DNA of 64,000 nucleotides. Source: Rhizobium sp. SSA_523. Its GTDB lineage: Bacteria; Pseudomonadota; Alphaproteobacteria; Rhizobiales; Rhizobiaceae. The notes beneath the pieces are model-generated. The model had not been told where the DNA came from and searched no databases. It saw nothing but the letters and a program-made list of their open reading frames with translations. The DNA lies in assembly GCF_030435705.1 (NCBI RefSeq), contig NZ_CP129382.1:310001-374000 (forward strand), read 5' to 3'. The position numbers were made by a program, and so were the translations under genes. Positions 17,020 to 26,220 of this stretch are shown here, in pieces. How positions within the stretch are numbered: the first letter of the stretch is position 1; each line of letters begins with the position of its first letter.

Positions 17020-18223
17020 GCGGCCGTTCGACGGGCTTTTCGACGATCGGCCAATGCACGGCAGCCGCAAAGAGACCGAGCACCACGCCCAGCCACCAGA
17101 CGGGATCGTAAGAGCCGAACCGGTCGTAGAGATAGCCGCCCATCCAGACACCGAGGAAGGAGCCGATCTGGTGGGTGAGGAAGACCATGCCGCCCAAAAG
17201 GCCGAGATGGCGCGTGCCGAACATGATGGCCACCAGACCGTTGGTCGGCGGAACGGTGGACAGCCAGAGCAGTCCCATGACCACGGCGAAGATCACCACC
17301 GATGCAGGCGTCTGCGGCAGAAGCAGGAAAGCGGTGACGACGACCGAACGGGCAATATAGATCAGCGCCAGGAAATAGGGCTTCGAATAGCGTTGGCCGA
17401 TGACACCGGCGGCCAGCGAGCCGATGATGTTGAAGAAGCCGATACAGGCCATGGCGATCACCGCATAGCGGGCATCAATGCCGATATCTCCGAGATAGGC
17501 GGGAAAATGCGCGGTGATGAAAGCCACTTGATAGCCGCAGACGAAGAAGCCGGTCACCAGAAGCACGTAGCTGCGATGGCTGAAGGCTTCGCGCAGGGCC
17601 TCTGCCGCCGTCTGCTGGAAGGCGACGCCCGGCTGCGTGCCGGAGGTGGAATTGCCGCGCAAGGGCAGGGCGAGAAGCGGCACGGCCAGCATCATCACGC
17701 CCATGATCACCAGGCTGTCGGACCAGCCATAGAGGTTGATCAGAGCCTGGCTGACCGGCGCAAACAGGAACATGCCCGCCGATCCGGCTGCGGTGCCGAT
17801 GCCGAAAGCCATGGAGCGCTGCTGCGGCGTCACATGGCGGGCAAAGGCCGACAGGACGACACTGAAGGAACCGGCGCCGATCCCCATGCCGACAAGGATG
17901 CCGCCGCCGATATGCAGCCATAGAGGCGCTGCCGCAAAGGCCATGACGCAAAGCCCCGCCGCATAGAGCAGGCCGGACATGACCAGCACGCGGCCGGTGC
18001 CGTATTTATCCGCCGCCGCGCCGAAAAAGGGCTGGCTCATGCCCCAGAAGAGGTTCTGCAGCGCCATTGCCAGCCCGAAGGTGGAGCGGTCCCAGCCGGT
18101 TTCCGTCAGCATTGGCAGCTGGAAGAAGCCCATGGCGGAACGCGGCCCGAAGACCAGAAGAACGATGAGCGAGCCGCAGACGATGATGGTCCAGGGCAGG
18201 CGGGGGGATGGTGTCTCAGTCAT
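17000..18223 (-). CDS. MFS transporter, oxalate/formate antiporter-like group
   Basis: 407 residues with about 12 hydrophobic segments, an MFS layout (two bundles of six) and a short cytoplasmic link around residues 200-220. [15 protein letters not shown] between segments 2 and 3 is the usual MFS loop. The C-terminal half has an LPLRGN and a [11 protein letters not shown] loop. The start [10 protein letters not shown] at 18223 is preferred over an upstream Met. Substrate unknown; it resembles monocarboxylate/oxalate-formate carriers. Its 3' end overlaps recO by 20 bp on the other strand. Confidence 0.85.
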   Translation of the reverse strand: MTETPSPRLPWTIIVCGSLIVLLVFGPRSAMGFFQLPMLTETGWDRSTFGLAMALQNLFWGMSQPFFGAAADKYGTGRVLVMSGLLYAAGLCVMAFAAAPLWLHIGGGILVGMGIGAGSFSVVLSAFARHVTPQQRSMAFGIGTAAGSAGMFLFAPVSQALINLYGWSDSLVIMGVMMLAVPLLALPLRGNSTSGTQPGVAFQQTAAEALREAFSHRSYVLLVTGFFVCGYQVAFITAHFPAYLGDIGIDARYAVIAMACIGFFNIIGSLAAGVIGQRYSKPYFLALIYIARSVVVTAFLLLPQTPASVVIFAVVMGLLWLSTVPPTNGLVAIMFGTRHLGLLGGMVFLTHQIGSFLGVWMGGYLYDRFGSYDPVWWLGVVLGLFAAAVHWPIVEKPVERPLIPAAA

Positions 18224-18408
18224 GGCGCGATTCCCGATGTCGCCGGAGAATACCCCTGCCTGCCAGGAAGCCAATCATATTTTATTGGACCATTCCATCA
18301 CTGAGTTTGATAGATCGCGCGGCTGGGACCGCTCAGCTCCCCGCCCGAACGCCGCACAACCAGCAAACCCTTTGCTGGAGCGCCGATCTGACAAAACCGC
18401 AATCTGCT

Positions 18409-19380
18409 TTAGCGGAAGAGCGACAGGATCGACTGCGGCTGGTTGTTGGCGATCGACAGGGCCTGCAGCGCCAGCTGCTCCTGGGCATCCAGCGCCTTGA
18501 TCCGGGTCGCCTCCTCGTTCATGTCGGCATCCACCAGCGTGCCGATGCCATCGGCCATCCAGTCACGCAGTTTGCTCATGAATTCGGTCTGGATTGCCAC
18601 GCGTGATTGCATGGCGCCGAAGGTCGCGCCGGAATCGGCCATCATCTGCAGCATGCCGTCCACCGTCTTGATCATGTCGTTCAGCTGGTCGGTGGTGGTT
18701 GCGGCCGTCAGCTCGATCTCGCTTGCGCTGCCCCGGTTGCTGTCGTTGACCACGAGAACATAGCCAGTCGTCGATCCCGCCATGCCGGCAAAGCGCGTAC
18801 TGGTCAAAATCCCGGCTTCGCCTTGCGTTCCCGTGGAGCGGCCGTCGATCAGGGAGGTGATCGATCCATTGGCATCCCAGAGCTTCGTCTCGATCGTCTC
18901 CATGAAGACGCCGCCGTTCAGGTCGCGGTAGAAGGATGCGGCCACCTTGGCGGTCGTGTCGGAGCCGTCGCGGATCTGCAGCCAGTTGACGCCGTTGAAG
19001 CTGGCCGAATCGGCAATGGCCTGCAATTGCCCCTTCAACTGGTCGATTTCGGTGTTCACCTTCAGCCGGTCCATGCCCGGCTCGCTGGCGGCCACCAGCT
19101 TGGCCTTGATCTCGTCGACCACGCCGATGGCGAAGGACAGGCCCCGATAGGCCACATCCATGGTGGCGGCGCCGAGATTGAGCGCATCCTGCACGGCGGC
19201 AAGAGCCTTGTCGTCGGAGCGCATCGTCGCAGCGATGGACCAGTAGGCGGCGTTCTGCGACGATTTCCCCACCCGCTGGCCGGTCGACATTCGCCCCTCG
19301 GCGATTTCGCGGTCTTCGGAAATGCTCCGCAAGGTGGAAAGCGCCACCATGGCGCCCACATTCGTCCTGATACTCGTCAT
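18409..19380 (-). CDS. Orphan flagellin
   Basis: 323 residues. The N-terminal D0/D1 region (MTSIRTNVGAMVALSTLRSI, NAAYWSIAATMRSDDKALAA) and the C-terminal one (DAQEQLALQALSIANNQPQS) match rhizobial flagellins, and length is usual for this group. The middle (about 130-230) is the variable surface domain. It ends Ile-Leu-Ser-Leu-Phe-Arg. No other motility gene is near: neighbours are two transporters. So it is either a relocated extra flagellin or a remnant of a dispersed set. The Arg-Met-Ser-Thr-Gly-Gln-Arg-Val-Gly segment is intact, which argues against decay. Confidence 0.92.
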   Translation of the reverse strand: MTSIRTNVGAMVALSTLRSISEDREIAEGRMSTGQRVGKSSQNAAYWSIAATMRSDDKALAAVQDALNLGAATMDVAYRGLSFAIGVVDEIKAKLVAASEPGMDRLKVNTEIDQLKGQLQAIADSASFNGVNWLQIRDGSDTTAKVAASFYRDLNGGVFMETIETKLWDANGSITSLIDGRSTGTQGEAGILTSTRFAGMAGSTTGYVLVVNDSNRGSASEIELTAATTTDQLNDMIKTVDGMLQMMADSGATFGAMQSRVAIQTEFMSKLRDWMADGIGTLVDADMNEEATRIKALDAQEQLALQALSIANNQPQSILSLFR

Positions 19381-19427
19381 GATACGCAATGACCCGAAAA
19401 TACGCTACACACACACGCAGGACCGAC

Positions 19428-19461
19428 GCGCCAACCGAACAAACATGGTTAGCGCCAACCG
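19428..19461 (-). promoter_or_regulatory. Direct repeats upstream of the flagellin gene
   Basis: GCGCCAACCG occurs at 19428-19437 and 19452-19461, 48-81 bp upstream of the flagellin start, with a 24-bp period. The second copy is part of an inverted pair GGTT-AGCGCC-AACC. Possible regulator site; the regulator is unknown. Confidence 0.35.
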
Positions 19462-19539
19462 TCATGTCCCGGGTCAAATTTAAGCACCGCTAACCTTAAT
19501 GTCGGCTTAATTCACGCCGGGTCCTGGTGCGTTTTCTAC

Positions 19540-20415
19540 TTAAAGCTGTTGCCTACGCGATGATCGGCTCTCCCGCCAGATGGTGAAGAGGCCCGCTCCA
19601 ATGACAAGCAGCGCGCCCACCACCATGTTTGCGGTGATTAGTTCCCCATAGATCGCAACGCCGAGGATGCAGACCAGCACGACCTGCACATAGCCGATCT
19701 GCTGGACGGTGACGGCATCGACGAGATCATAGGCCCGGATCAAGAGATAATGGCCGCTGATGCCGGTGCAGCAGAGCGCCGCCATCCAGATCCAGTCCTG
19801 GGCCGCAAGGCTCGTCCAGAAGAAGGGCCCGACAAAACTGATCGCGATGGCGCCGGCAACGCCCGTATAGAAGAAGCTGGTTTCTGAACTGTCGGTGCGT
19901 CCGGCCAGCCGGGTGGTAATGGCATAGAGGGCGAATACGGCCGAGCCTGCAACCGGAAGCAGCAGTTTGATGTCGAGGCTCGCTGTGGTCGGATTGATGA
20001 TCAGCAGGACGCCGAACAGACCGAGCGCGATCGCCGTCCATCGCCGCCATCCCACCCGTTCGCCGAGCAGGGGAACCGAGAGGGCGGCGACAAACAGCGG
20101 CGTGGCGGCAAAGATTGATTGCGTATGCGACAGGCCGACCAGCGCGAAGGAGGTGATGGCCATGACGATCTGCGTCACCAGGATAAGGCCGCGCAGGATC
20201 TGCAGCAGCGGCCTTGCGCTCCTGGCCGCCCCGGCAATGCCGCCCTTGGAGCGGGCGCTGAGCAGGATGACGAAGATGCCGAAGACCCAGTAGCGGATCA
20301 TGGTGATGAAGATGGGCGGATAATGGGTGGCGAGATGCTTGGAAATGGCATCCTGTCCGGCAAATATGGTTACGGCTGCAAGGGCAAAGACGAGCCCGCG
20401 GGTTTTTCCGGTCAT
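19540..20415 (-). CDS. EamA/DMT-family permease
   Basis: 291 residues, ten hydrophobic segments made from two EamA repeats of five. The start MTGKTRGLVFALAAVTIFAG is at 20415. FALVGLSHTQSIFAATPLFV and the LGERVGWRRW loop are typical of the drug/metabolite transporter superfamily. Probably an exporter; substrate unknown. It is the last gene of a minus-strand series DUF2339 - HD - MOSC - EamA, 62 bp after MOSC. One of four EamA genes in the window. Confidence 0.85.
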   Translation of the reverse strand: MTGKTRGLVFALAAVTIFAGQDAISKHLATHYPPIFITMIRYWVFGIFVILLSARSKGGIAGAARSARPLLQILRGLILVTQIVMAITSFALVGLSHTQSIFAATPLFVAALSVPLLGERVGWRRWTAIALGLFGVLLIINPTTASLDIKLLLPVAGSAVFALYAITTRLAGRTDSSETSFFYTGVAGAIAISFVGPFFWTSLAAQDWIWMAALCCTGISGHYLLIRAYDLVDAVTVQQIGYVQVVLVCILGVAIYGELITANMVVGALLVIGAGLFTIWRESRSSRRQQL

Positions 20416-20477
20416 GGCATGATCTCGCAGGGCCTTTGTCCTTGGGGACGCGGACACCGCACTCCTTCGTCCGCCGA

Positions 20478-21320
20478 TCAGCGGCGCTTGATGGACCAGG
20501 CCTCGCGGGTGTCGATGACCCGCGCGCGATCGCCCAGTTTCAGATGGCCGCTCGATCGCGGCACGGCATTCCAGCCGAAGAGCGGCCCCGGAACACGCCG
20601 GTCGCCGGACATTCGGATACGGCCCATGGCCGGCATGGGCGATGCGCCCTCGCGCGAACCGGTTTGCTGGTCCTGCGTCGTCATGATGCAACGCGCACAG
20701 GGCTTTACGAGATCGAGCACCACATCGCCGATGGCGATGGCGGACCAGCCGTCTTCCGCCCAGGCCTCGTCATGCTCCAGAACGATATTGGCGCGGAAGC
20801 GATCCATGCCGACCGTTTCCTCGCCATGGGCCGCCATGTCGGCATTGAGCGCCGCCAGGGAGCCGGTGGTGGTGACGAGAACCTGGTAGCCGTCGCCGAA
20901 GGCGACCGGAGCCTCGCTTCCCGCCCATTCCGGGCTGGCCACGCGCCTTGCCCTGTCGTCGAAGAAGACAAGCCGCACCTCCCGTTCCAGCCAGTGCGAC
21001 AGCCTCGCATTGACCCTGTCATCTGCAAGCGCGGCGGAGACCGAGGACTTCCAGATCACCACCTCCATGCGCCGGTCGGGAGACGGAATGGCGATGTCGA
21101 GCCGTTCCTCGTCAAGCCCGAGCGTCAGCCCGCTCTGCGTCGGCAGGGCGATGAGGCGTGCCAGCTTCGGCATGTCGCGCTGGGTGATGAAATAACCGGT
21201 CTCATCGGTCAGCATCCAGCGGCGGTCGCCGGCCAGCCCCATGGCATCGATCGGGCTTTCCTCAAGCGCGATGCCGCGCGCGCTCTTCATGGGAAAGATG
21301 TTCAGGGCCGAAATGCGCAT
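20478..21320 (-). CDS. MOSC domain protein (YcbX-like)
   Basis: 280 residues. It has an N-terminal MOSC beta-barrel (MRISALNIFPMKSARGI, GLAGDRRWMLTDETG) and the C-terminal MOSC domain with KPCARCIMTT, where the cysteine is the presumed molybdenum cofactor or sulfur-carrying residue. YcbX-type proteins reduce N-hydroxylated compounds together with an electron donor; here no ferredoxin domain is attached, so a partner would be needed. It starts 7 bp after the HD gene, so the two are co-transcribed. Confidence 0.9.
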   Translation of the reverse strand: MRISALNIFPMKSARGIALEESPIDAMGLAGDRRWMLTDETGYFITQRDMPKLARLIALPTQSGLTLGLDEERLDIAIPSPDRRMEVVIWKSSVSAALADDRVNARLSHWLEREVRLVFFDDRARRVASPEWAGSEAPVAFGDGYQVLVTTTGSLAALNADMAAHGEETVGMDRFRANIVLEHDEAWAEDGWSAIAIGDVVLDLVKPCARCIMTTQDQQTGSREGASPMPAMGRIRMSGDRRVPGPLFGWNAVPRSSGHLKLGDRARVIDTREAWSIKRR

Positions 21321-21327
21321 GAGATCC

Positions 21328-21981
21328 TCATAACTCGTCAAAAAACATGTCGCGGAATGCCACAAGCCGCCGGTGTCTCTCTCCGGCGAGCCGGCGGCCG
21401 GCCCCGGTCTGGAAGCCCTCGGCGAGCTTCAGCAGTTTCGTCTCGAAGTGATCGATGGCATAGGCCCGGTCGTCAAGGTCACGCGAGGCGGCTTGCGGAT
21501 CGCCGGGATGATAAAGTTTCGATCCCATCCGCGCGGCGGTGTAGAAAGTCCGCGCGATCCCCATGGCGCCCAGCGAGTCCAGCCGGTCGGCATCCTGCAG
21601 GATTTTCGCCTCCCGCGTCTCGGGCGTGAGGCCAGCCGAAAAACTATGCGTGAGAATGGCATGCGCGACCGCCTCGACCCGGTCTTTCTCCCAGCCTAGG
21701 CCGGACAGGATGCCGGCGGCCTTCTCCGCGGCAAGCCGTGAGGATATGGCGCGGTCGGGATGATTTTTCGGCAGCGAGACGCAATCATGCAGCAGGACGG
21801 CAGCGGCGATCACCTCTGCGTCGCCACCTTCCTCCGCCTGAATGCGCATGGCATTGTGAAAGACGCGCAGCAGATGCGCCACGTCATGCGCGCCGTCGCC
21901 GGCCTCCACGGCCTGTGGCAGAAGCGTTTCGGCCAGCCCGTCGAAGGGCGTGAAGCCGAAGCGGGAAACCTCGTCGTTCAT
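21328..21981 (-). CDS. HD-domain phosphohydrolase
   Basis: 217 residues. The HD metal site is clear: AHDVAHLLRVF, then AAAVLLHDCVSLPKNHP (His-Asp), and KILQDADRLDSLGAMGIARTF with the last ligand Asp. This arrangement matches the YedJ/Rv-type stand-alone HD hydrolases. The substrate is unknown (probably a nucleotide). The ATG overlaps the stop of the DUF2339 gene by 4 bp, and MOSC follows 7 bp later. Confidence 0.88.
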   Translation of the reverse strand: MNDEVSRFGFTPFDGLAETLLPQAVEAGDGAHDVAHLLRVFHNAMRIQAEEGGDAEVIAAAVLLHDCVSLPKNHPDRAISSRLAAEKAAGILSGLGWEKDRVEAVAHAILTHSFSAGLTPETREAKILQDADRLDSLGAMGIARTFYTAARMGSKLYHPGDPQAASRDLDDRAYAIDHFETKLLKLAEGFQTGAGRRLAGERHRRLVAFRDMFFDEL

Positions 21982-24842
21982 GCTGTATCACCGGCGGGCG
22001 GAGACACCCGGTTGGAGCGCGCCAGAATGCGCTGGTAGAACATGCCGATGCCGATCAGCACGCCGCCCAGTCCGATGAAGGACAAGGCGCGCAATATGCC
22101 TTCCAGGTTCGACATGTCGATCAGAAAGACCTTGCAGACGGAGATCAGCACGAGTCCCGCCGAGGCAAGACGCAAGGTTCTTGCATCGAGTCGCGAGCCG
22201 AGCGCAAGCAGGCCGACGCCGATCAGCAGCCAGACGACCGAATAGGTATAGGTCTCGCCCTGCAGGAAGCCTTTCCAATCCCCGATCATCGAGCCATGCC
22301 AGAACCAGCGTACCGATAGCGTCGCCCAGGCAAAGGCCAGGACAGCGCCGGAAAGGGCAAGCATCACGACATAAAGCTGGGGCCGCTTGTCGCGGGCATA
22401 GAGGGCAAGCCCAGCAAAGCCGAGCGCCGGCAGCAGATAGCCGGGCAAAAGAAGATTGACCAGCGGCCAGGTGCCGATCGGCTCATTGGTAAAGAAGGGG
22501 TTGAGCATGAACAGATGCACGAAGAGGATATTGATGGTCGCAATCACGCCGGCCAGCATCGATCCATAGCGGAACGTCATGCTCGGGCTCTTCAGATCCA
22601 GCGTCATCAGCAGGCCGGAGGCACCGACCAGCAGCAAGGTATGGATCGATTGCTCCCCGAGCGTCGGAACATGCTCCGTCAGGACGCCGCCATTCATGGC
22701 GTGGCGGACGAGGATCGAGAGGGTGAGCAGGCCGGACAGAGCCGCCAGCCCCTGCAGCGCATTGAGGGCGCGCCGGCCCGGCCAGTGGCGCAGCAGCCAG
22801 CAGGACAGGATGAGAAGCGCAGCCGGAATGCCGTAACCGGCGAGAAGCGCATTGAACACCGGCGTCTTGGCGAGCGCCTCCGGCCCGACGATCGTCGGTT
22901 CCCAGGCAATGCGGGCGCCGACCACCACGGCGGCAAGGACCATGGCGAAGGGGAGGCCGCGCCAGGACCGGATCGAGGCGGCCAGAACATAGGCAAAGCC
23001 GAGCGCTGCCACGGCGAGCGTCGTTGTCAGCCCATGGGTGAGGGCATGGAGGCTGAAGGTGAAGGCCGCAAAGGAGCCGGCAATCAGGAGGTCGCCGGCA
23101 AGGGCCGGCAACCGCCCTTTGCGGCTTGCCAGTTCGACCGAGAGGATCAGCGCTGAGCCGATCGCCAGCCCGTAGAGCCCGTGCAGCCAGTCGCGGCCGA
23201 GCTTGCCTTCGGTCAGGAAGGTGAGGGCCGCCAGGGTGACCGGAACAAGGGCGGCCAGAAGCGCCCAGAGCGCCGCAAGATCGGGATCCTCCGGCCCTTT
23301 GCGGCGCAGGAAGATCAGGCCGCAGACCGTAAAGATGGCCCCGAGGGTGAGGGCGCCGAGCACGCTTGGCGAGACAGCCAGGAAGGAGCCGGACCCAGCC
23401 TCCGAGACCGGCGGTGTCGAAAGGGCGATCGGCTGGATGAGAAGGATGATGCCGATCCCGAGAATGGCGGTGACGGCAGAGGTGACGGCGGGAATGGCTC
23501 CGGCGCGGCGTCCGGCGCCGAGCGCGGCCAGCGTTCCCGTGACCGCCGTGAGCATCATGACCGGATGCGTCGGGCCGGGTGTTGCGAGCACGACCAGGCA
23601 AAGCAGGCCGAAGAAGACGCAGGCCGAGGCCGACCAGACGATGGCGCGCGGCCGGCGGGTCAAGAGAGACCGCAGGCGTCGCCAGCCGCTCGGCGCGGCC
23701 GCAGAGGGTTCGGCAGGGGGTTCGGAAGGGGGCTCGGAAGGGAGATCGGCAGACGTTCCGGCCGCCTGCACCAGATCTTCGGCAGACGGTGCCTTTGTGG
23801 GGTCAAGCGGCACGGTCTCGAGACGCGTGCCCTCCGCCGTCTCGAAGGCGCGTCCAGGCCAGAGAAAGGCGGTGCCGGCCACCAGCACCATCAACGCGAC
23901 GCCCGGCGGTACCGGATCGAGAAATGGCGTATTGACGGCATAGGCGATGACCCAGAGGGTCAGGCCGATATTGGCCAGCACCGGCAGCACATGCCAGCGG
24001 CGGATGCGTGCCGCCGCCGCCGCGGCAAGCCAGACCAGGGAAAGATAGCCGAACAGGAAAGCAATATCGGGCGCGTCCGTGGCGACAAGTGCCGGCGTCA
24101 GAAGCGAAGCGGCAAGTCCCAGCCCTGCAAGGCCCTGGCCGTGCAGCAGGGAGAGCAGCAGCGTGGCAAGCGCGATACCGGCCAGCCCCAGAAAAGCGGT
24201 GGTCGGGCCGATGAAGCCGTAAACGCCATAGGCCGTGAAGATCGTGGCCATCAGCGTGACGCTGGCGGCGGCGGTGAGGATGCCGGGGATCATCGCGCCG
24301 GAATAGGCCTTTGGCAGGCGGGGCATGGCGCCGCGCCGCAGGATTTCGCCGCACGAAGCGAGCACAATCCCGAAGAGGGCGGCAAGAGTAAGCCGTGCGG
24401 CCGGCCCCAGAAGTCCGGCATCGATCGAATAGCGCACGAGGAATATGCCGCCCAGCGCCAGCGCAAGTCCACCTACCCAGACACTCCAGCGGGCGCCGAA
24501 CCGGCTTTCGAAGCTCTCGCGGGCCGCTCTTTGCTCAGGGAGAGGGGGCTCGTCCGCGGCCTGCGGCTTGGCCGGATCGTCCAGGGCGGGTTCTGCGGAT
24601 GGCCCGTCTCCGGGACCCAGCGCGCCTGCCTCTGTTCCTCCGGCCGGGGTCTGGGCAAGGGTCCCGTCAAGAGCCTCCGTCGCATCGCGCGGCTCGGCCG
24701 CTGCGGCCGCCGCAACAGGCACGTCCTCGAGTCGGCCTCGCAGTTCCGCAACCGTGAGTTCCAGAGCCTGGAGGCGTGTCGACAGCTTCCGGTGCCAGAC
24801 GAGCAAGGCGAACACAAAGACCAGCAGAAGAAGTTCGAGCAT
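21978..24842 (-). CDS. Large DUF2339 membrane protein
   Basis: 954 residues. Residues 1-16 are a membrane segment followed by a coiled-coil-like stretch (LSTRLQALELTVAELRGRLE), then a Pro/Ala/Glu-rich linker to about 105. From about 120 to the end there are more than 20 hydrophobic segments. This is the layout of DUF2339 proteins, of unknown function and usually predicted as inner-membrane. A second soluble low-complexity loop (repeated PSEPPSEPPAEPSA, about 370-380) lies between membrane blocks. It heads the cluster with HD, MOSC and EamA genes. Confidence 0.88.
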   Translation of the reverse strand: MLELLLLVFVFALLVWHRKLSTRLQALELTVAELRGRLEDVPVAAAAAAEPRDATEALDGTLAQTPAGGTEAGALGPGDGPSAEPALDDPAKPQAADEPPLPEQRAARESFESRFGARWSVWVGGLALALGGIFLVRYSIDAGLLGPAARLTLAALFGIVLASCGEILRRGAMPRLPKAYSGAMIPGILTAAASVTLMATIFTAYGVYGFIGPTTAFLGLAGIALATLLLSLLHGQGLAGLGLAASLLTPALVATDAPDIAFLFGYLSLVWLAAAAAARIRRWHVLPVLANIGLTLWVIAYAVNTPFLDPVPPGVALMVLVAGTAFLWPGRAFETAEGTRLETVPLDPTKAPSAEDLVQAAGTSADLPSEPPSEPPAEPSAAAPSGWRRLRSLLTRRPRAIVWSASACVFFGLLCLVVLATPGPTHPVMMLTAVTGTLAALGAGRRAGAIPAVTSAVTAILGIGIILLIQPIALSTPPVSEAGSGSFLAVSPSVLGALTLGAIFTVCGLIFLRRKGPEDPDLAALWALLAALVPVTLAALTFLTEGKLGRDWLHGLYGLAIGSALILSVELASRKGRLPALAGDLLIAGSFAAFTFSLHALTHGLTTTLAVAALGFAYVLAASIRSWRGLPFAMVLAAVVVGARIAWEPTIVGPEALAKTPVFNALLAGYGIPAALLILSCWLLRHWPGRRALNALQGLAALSGLLTLSILVRHAMNGGVLTEHVPTLGEQSIHTLLLVGASGLLMTLDLKSPSMTFRYGSMLAGVIATINILFVHLFMLNPFFTNEPIGTWPLVNLLLPGYLLPALGFAGLALYARDKRPQLYVVMLALSGAVLAFAWATLSVRWFWHGSMIGDWKGFLQGETYTYSVVWLLIGVGLLALGSRLDARTLRLASAGLVLISVCKVFLIDMSNLEGILRALSFIGLGGVLIGIGMFYQRILARSNRVSPPAGDTA

Positions 24843-25085
24843 TGCATGTCCCGCATTGACAGTCCCGCCCGTTATATCGGCTCCGGAGCCGGAATGGAAA
24901 GAGCTGCTGACGAATGCCGATTCTGGTTAAATGGCAGGCATTGTCCGGCGCCGAAAAAAGCAATTGATGAAATCATAGCCGTTACAAACAAATGATTATA
25001 ATATGTGCAAATTCCGCTTGCGTCACCTCCGCAGATTGGCTTTGATGCGACCCAGTCTCATGAAATCCAGGGGGAAACACAGGAC

Positions 25086-26117
25086 ATGCTGACCCGTCGC
25101 CTTTTTGCCAAGCTTCCGGCTTTTGCCGCTCTCGCTCTGACCGCCGGACTGGCCGCGCCGGCGCTTGCCGAAACGCCCGTCAAATTCACGCTCGACTGGA
25201 AATTCGAAGGCCCCGCCGCCGGCTTCCTGCTGGCGCTCGACAAGGGCTACTTCAAGGCGGAAGGCCTTGATGTCACGATCGATACGGGCAATGGCTCGGT
25301 CGAGGCCATTCCGCGGGTCGCCACCGGCGCCTACCAGATGGGGTTCGGCGACATCAATTCGCTGATCAAGTTCCTGGATGAAGATTCCAGCCAGAAGATC
25401 AAGGCCGTGATGATGGTGTATGAGCGCCCCACGTTTGCGGTTGTCGGCCGCAAGTCGCTCGGCGTGACGGATGATCCGAAATCCCTGGAAGGCAAGAAGC
25501 TGGGCGCCCCGCCGCCGGATGGTGCCTTTGCGCAGTGGAAGGCCTTCAAGCAGGCGGCCAAGATCGACGACAGCAAGATCACGATCGAGAGCATCGGCTT
25601 CCCGGTTCGCGAGCCCATGCTGGCCAAGGGCGATGTCGACGGCGTCTTCGGCTTTGCCTTTTCGGTGATCCTGAACCTCAAGAAACAGGGGATCAAGGAT
25701 GAGGACATCGCCACCATCCTGATGGCGGAACACGGATTGAACCTCTACGGCAATGCCGTTCTGGTAAATACCGACTTCGCGGAAAAGAACCCGGACGCCG
25801 TCAAGGGCGCTCTCAAGGCCCTGTCGAAGGGCTTTGCCGATGCGGTGGCCAAGCCGCAAGAGGGTGTCGAAGCCGTTCTGAAGCGCAATGAGACGCTGGA
25901 CAGCGATATCGAGCTTGAGCGCCTCAACATGGCCAATGCCATGAACATCAAGACGCCTTATGTGATCGAAAACGGCTTCGGCGGCGTCGACATGGGGCGC
26001 CTTGGCGCTTCCATCGACACGTTGAAGATTTCGATGGGGCTGAAGGGCAATGTCAAGGCGGAGCAGGTCTTCGATCCGAGCTATCTGCCGGCCAAGGCGG
26101 AGCGCATGCTGCCGTAA
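25086..26117 (+). CDS. ABC transporter substrate-binding protein, NMT1/THI5-like
   Basis: 343 residues with an N-terminal signal peptide (MLTRRLFAKLPAFAALALTA ... APALAE). The mature protein matches the NMT1/THI5-like fold: VKFTLDWKFEGPAAGFLLAL, YFKAEGLDVTIDTGNG, GAYQMGFGDINSLIKF. Related proteins bind thiamine precursors, riboflavin, nitrate, sulfonates or aromatic compounds; the ligand cannot be told here. No THI-box is visible upstream, which argues against thiamine control. TATAAT at 24997-25002 may be its -10 box, without a good -35. Confidence 0.9.
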   Translation: MLTRRLFAKLPAFAALALTAGLAAPALAETPVKFTLDWKFEGPAAGFLLALDKGYFKAEGLDVTIDTGNGSVEAIPRVATGAYQMGFGDINSLIKFLDEDSSQKIKAVMMVYERPTFAVVGRKSLGVTDDPKSLEGKKLGAPPPDGAFAQWKAFKQAAKIDDSKITIESIGFPVREPMLAKGDVDGVFGFAFSVILNLKKQGIKDEDIATILMAEHGLNLYGNAVLVNTDFAEKNPDAVKGALKALSKGFADAVAKPQEGVEAVLKRNETLDSDIELERLNMANAMNIKTPYVIENGFGGVDMGRLGASIDTLKISMGLKGNVKAEQVFDPSYLPAKAERMLP

Positions 26118-26125
26118 TTGGCTCT

Positions 26126-26187
26126 GCCCCTTACCCCAAGCCTCTCTCCGCCTGCGGAAAGGGGGTGGCGGCAGCCGGGTGAGGGGC
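26126..26187. repeat. REP-like palindrome between binding-protein and ATPase genes
   Basis: The arms GCCCCTTACCC (26126-26136) and GGGTGAGGGGC (26177-26187) pair with one G-T, with a small inner hairpin TCCG-CCTG-CGGA. Composition is like the REP pair at 48723-48895, but the sequence is a different type. In this position it may tune the expression of the binding protein over the membrane parts. Confidence 0.55.
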
Positions 26188-26220
26188 GTCTGCCCTTGCA
26201 TGATCACGGAAGGAGAACGG

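Noticed and set aside
23181..24995. 604-codon plus-strand open frame over the DUF2339 gene
   Set aside because: Very Arg/Gly/Glu-rich shadow of the GC-rich membrane-protein gene; no ribosome site and no domain.
24843..25085. Thiamine riboswitch before the NMT1-type importer
   Set aside because: No THI-box CTGAGA-type core or matching stems were found in the leader.
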